From the NCBI RefSeq assembly GCF_051020985.1, contig NW_027475133.1:2046001-2110000 (forward strand): DNA of 64,000 bases, read 5' to 3'. The notes beneath the pieces are model-generated. The model saw only the letters and a list, made by a program, of their open reading frames with translations, did no database searches and was not told the DNA's origin. Shown one piece after another: positions 63,149-64,000 of the stretch. Within the stretch, counting starts at the first letter, position 1. The number at the start of each line of letters is the position of its first letter. Made by a program: the position numbers and the translations under genes. The DNA comes from Nomia melanderi (taxonomy: Eukaryota > Arthropoda > Insecta > Hymenoptera > Halictidae).

Positions 63149-64000
63149 AGTGCATTGTCTGTAGGTGGCCCTGGCGCATGAATCTGGGCAGCGGGAACGA
63201 CCTCGGACCACCAGGGACCGAGAAAACCACAGTCTCATGGAGCCGGACACTCAGGGTCAGGGAAAAATCCAATATATATCTGGTGATATCTCGGGTGCTA
63301 TTACAGATAGCGCAATAAATCAAAGTGCATTGTCTGTAGGAGGCCCTGGCGCATTAATCTGTGCAGCGGGAACGACCTCGGACCACCAGGGGCCGAGAAA
63401 ACCACCGTCTCATGGGGCCGGACACTCAGGGTCAGGGAAAAATCTATCATATATCTGGTGATATCTCGGGTGCTATTACAGATAGCGCAATAAATCAGAG
63501 TGCATTGTCTGTAGGAGGCCCTGGCGCATGAATCTGTGTAGCGGGAACGACCTCGGACCACCAGAGGCCGAGAAAACCACAGTCTCATGGGGCCGGACAC
63601 TCAGGGTCAGGGGAAAATCCAATATATATCTGGTGATATCTCGGGTGCTATTAGAGATAGCGCAATAAACCAAAGTGAATTATCTGCAGGAGGCCCTGGC
63701 GTATGCATCTGTGCAGCGGGAACGACCTCGGACCGCCAGGGGCCAAGAAAACCACCGTCTCATGGCGCCGGACACTCAGGGTCAGGGAAAAATCCAATAT
63801 ATATCTGGTGATATCTCGGGTGCTATTACAGATAGCGCAATAAATCAAAGTGCATTGTCTGTAGGAGGCCCTGGCGCATGAATCTGTGCAGCGGGAACGA
63901 CCTCGGACCACCAGGGGCCGGGAAAACCACAGTCTCATGGGGCCGGACACTCAGGGACAGGGGAAAATCCAATATATATCTGGTGATATCTCGGGTGCTA
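63149..64000 (+). repeat. Chimeric monomers at the right edge
   Basis: A fourth HOR copy does not follow. The units combine pieces of the HOR in new order, for example AATCTATCATATATC joined to AATCAGAGTGC and TGTAGCGGG, with ordinary monomers after about 63590. The last monomer, from 63849, is cut by the window edge. Confidence 0.85.

Larger units (their letters stand above)
1..64000 (+). repeat. 175-bp satellite DNA array filling the window
   Basis: The same unit recurs from the first to the last base. The phase mark AGTG(C/A)ATT falls at 1, 176, 351 and so on to 63849. Between those two points 365 monomers span 63848 bp, only 27 bp short of 365 x 175. All copies lie in one orientation; the plus-strand label is arbitrary. 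A consensus unit counted by hand has 49 A, 41 C, 51 G and 34 T. Nothing non-satellite interrupts it and both edges lie inside the array, so the true array is larger. Eukaryotic satellite DNA is the only reading that fits. Centromeric or pericentromeric location is inference. I do not recognise the family. Confidence 0.98.

Noticed and set aside
1..64000. Hundreds of open frames of 60-157 codons on both strands, with recurring peptides such as those containing RSFPLHRFMRQGLLQ or GKIQYISGDISGA
   Set aside because: They recur once per 175-bp unit, shift frame each unit because 175 is not a multiple of 3, overlap on both strands, and show no known domain. They are shadows of the satellite.
1..64000. 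CRISPR array
   Set aside because: The units are contiguous 175-bp repeats with no short repeat and unique spacer pattern, and no cas gene is present.

Overview
The whole window is one tandem satellite array. A 175-bp monomer, about 52-53% G+C by hand count of a consensus unit, repeats head to tail in one orientation from base 1 to base 64000, giving about 365 complete copies plus a partial one at the right edge. I see no unrelated DNA anywhere: no gene, rRNA, tRNA, CRISPR array or transposon insertion, and no inverted monomer. Open frames of 60-157 codons on both strands are by-products of the repeat. They recur at multiples of about 175 bp, 175 is not a multiple of 3, and the same predicted peptides return once per unit. 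No coding gene is annotated.

A homogeneous satellite of this size, with a monomer near nucleosome-repeat length and higher-order repeats (HORs), points to a eukaryotic chromosome in pericentromeric, centromeric or other heterochromatin. I do not recognise the family and cannot name the species. The length is similar to known centromeric satellites such as human alpha satellite (171 bp), the Xenopus laevis frog centromeric repeat (about 174 bp) and Arabidopsis CEN178, but I claim no sequence match. No good CENP-B box is present in the ordinary monomer.

Layout. (1) 1-12075: a long HOR in three copies of 24, 19 and 18 monomers, plus the start of a fourth. (2) 12076-18033: mixed monomers, then a 6-monomer HOR with copies of about 1052-1054 bp, interrupted by a block copied from the first domain; (TA)n length variation is confined here. 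(3) 18034-25429: mostly irregular diverged monomers, with a 699-bp tandem duplication. (4) 25430-38160: long, nearly identical segmental copies at offsets of 2269, 3318, 874, 4192 and 2275 bp, tagged by single-base deletions. (5) 38161-52100: overlapping duplications of 10-39 monomers; two strongly diverged core variants (called V1 and V2 here) appear and recur about every 1750-1925 bp in its right half. (6) 52101-56673: the most diverged monomers, no clear HOR. (7) 56674-63148: a young 12-monomer HOR of 2100 bp (first copy 13 monomers); copies 2 and 3 differ at about ten positions by eye. (8) 63149-64000: chimeric monomers running off the edge.

The array therefore looks like a patchwork of separate local amplifications, with older unhomogenised DNA between them, which is what unequal crossover and gene conversion in a satellite produce. 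Boundaries of HOR copies were read by eye from recurring variants and are good to roughly 10-50 bp unless stated.
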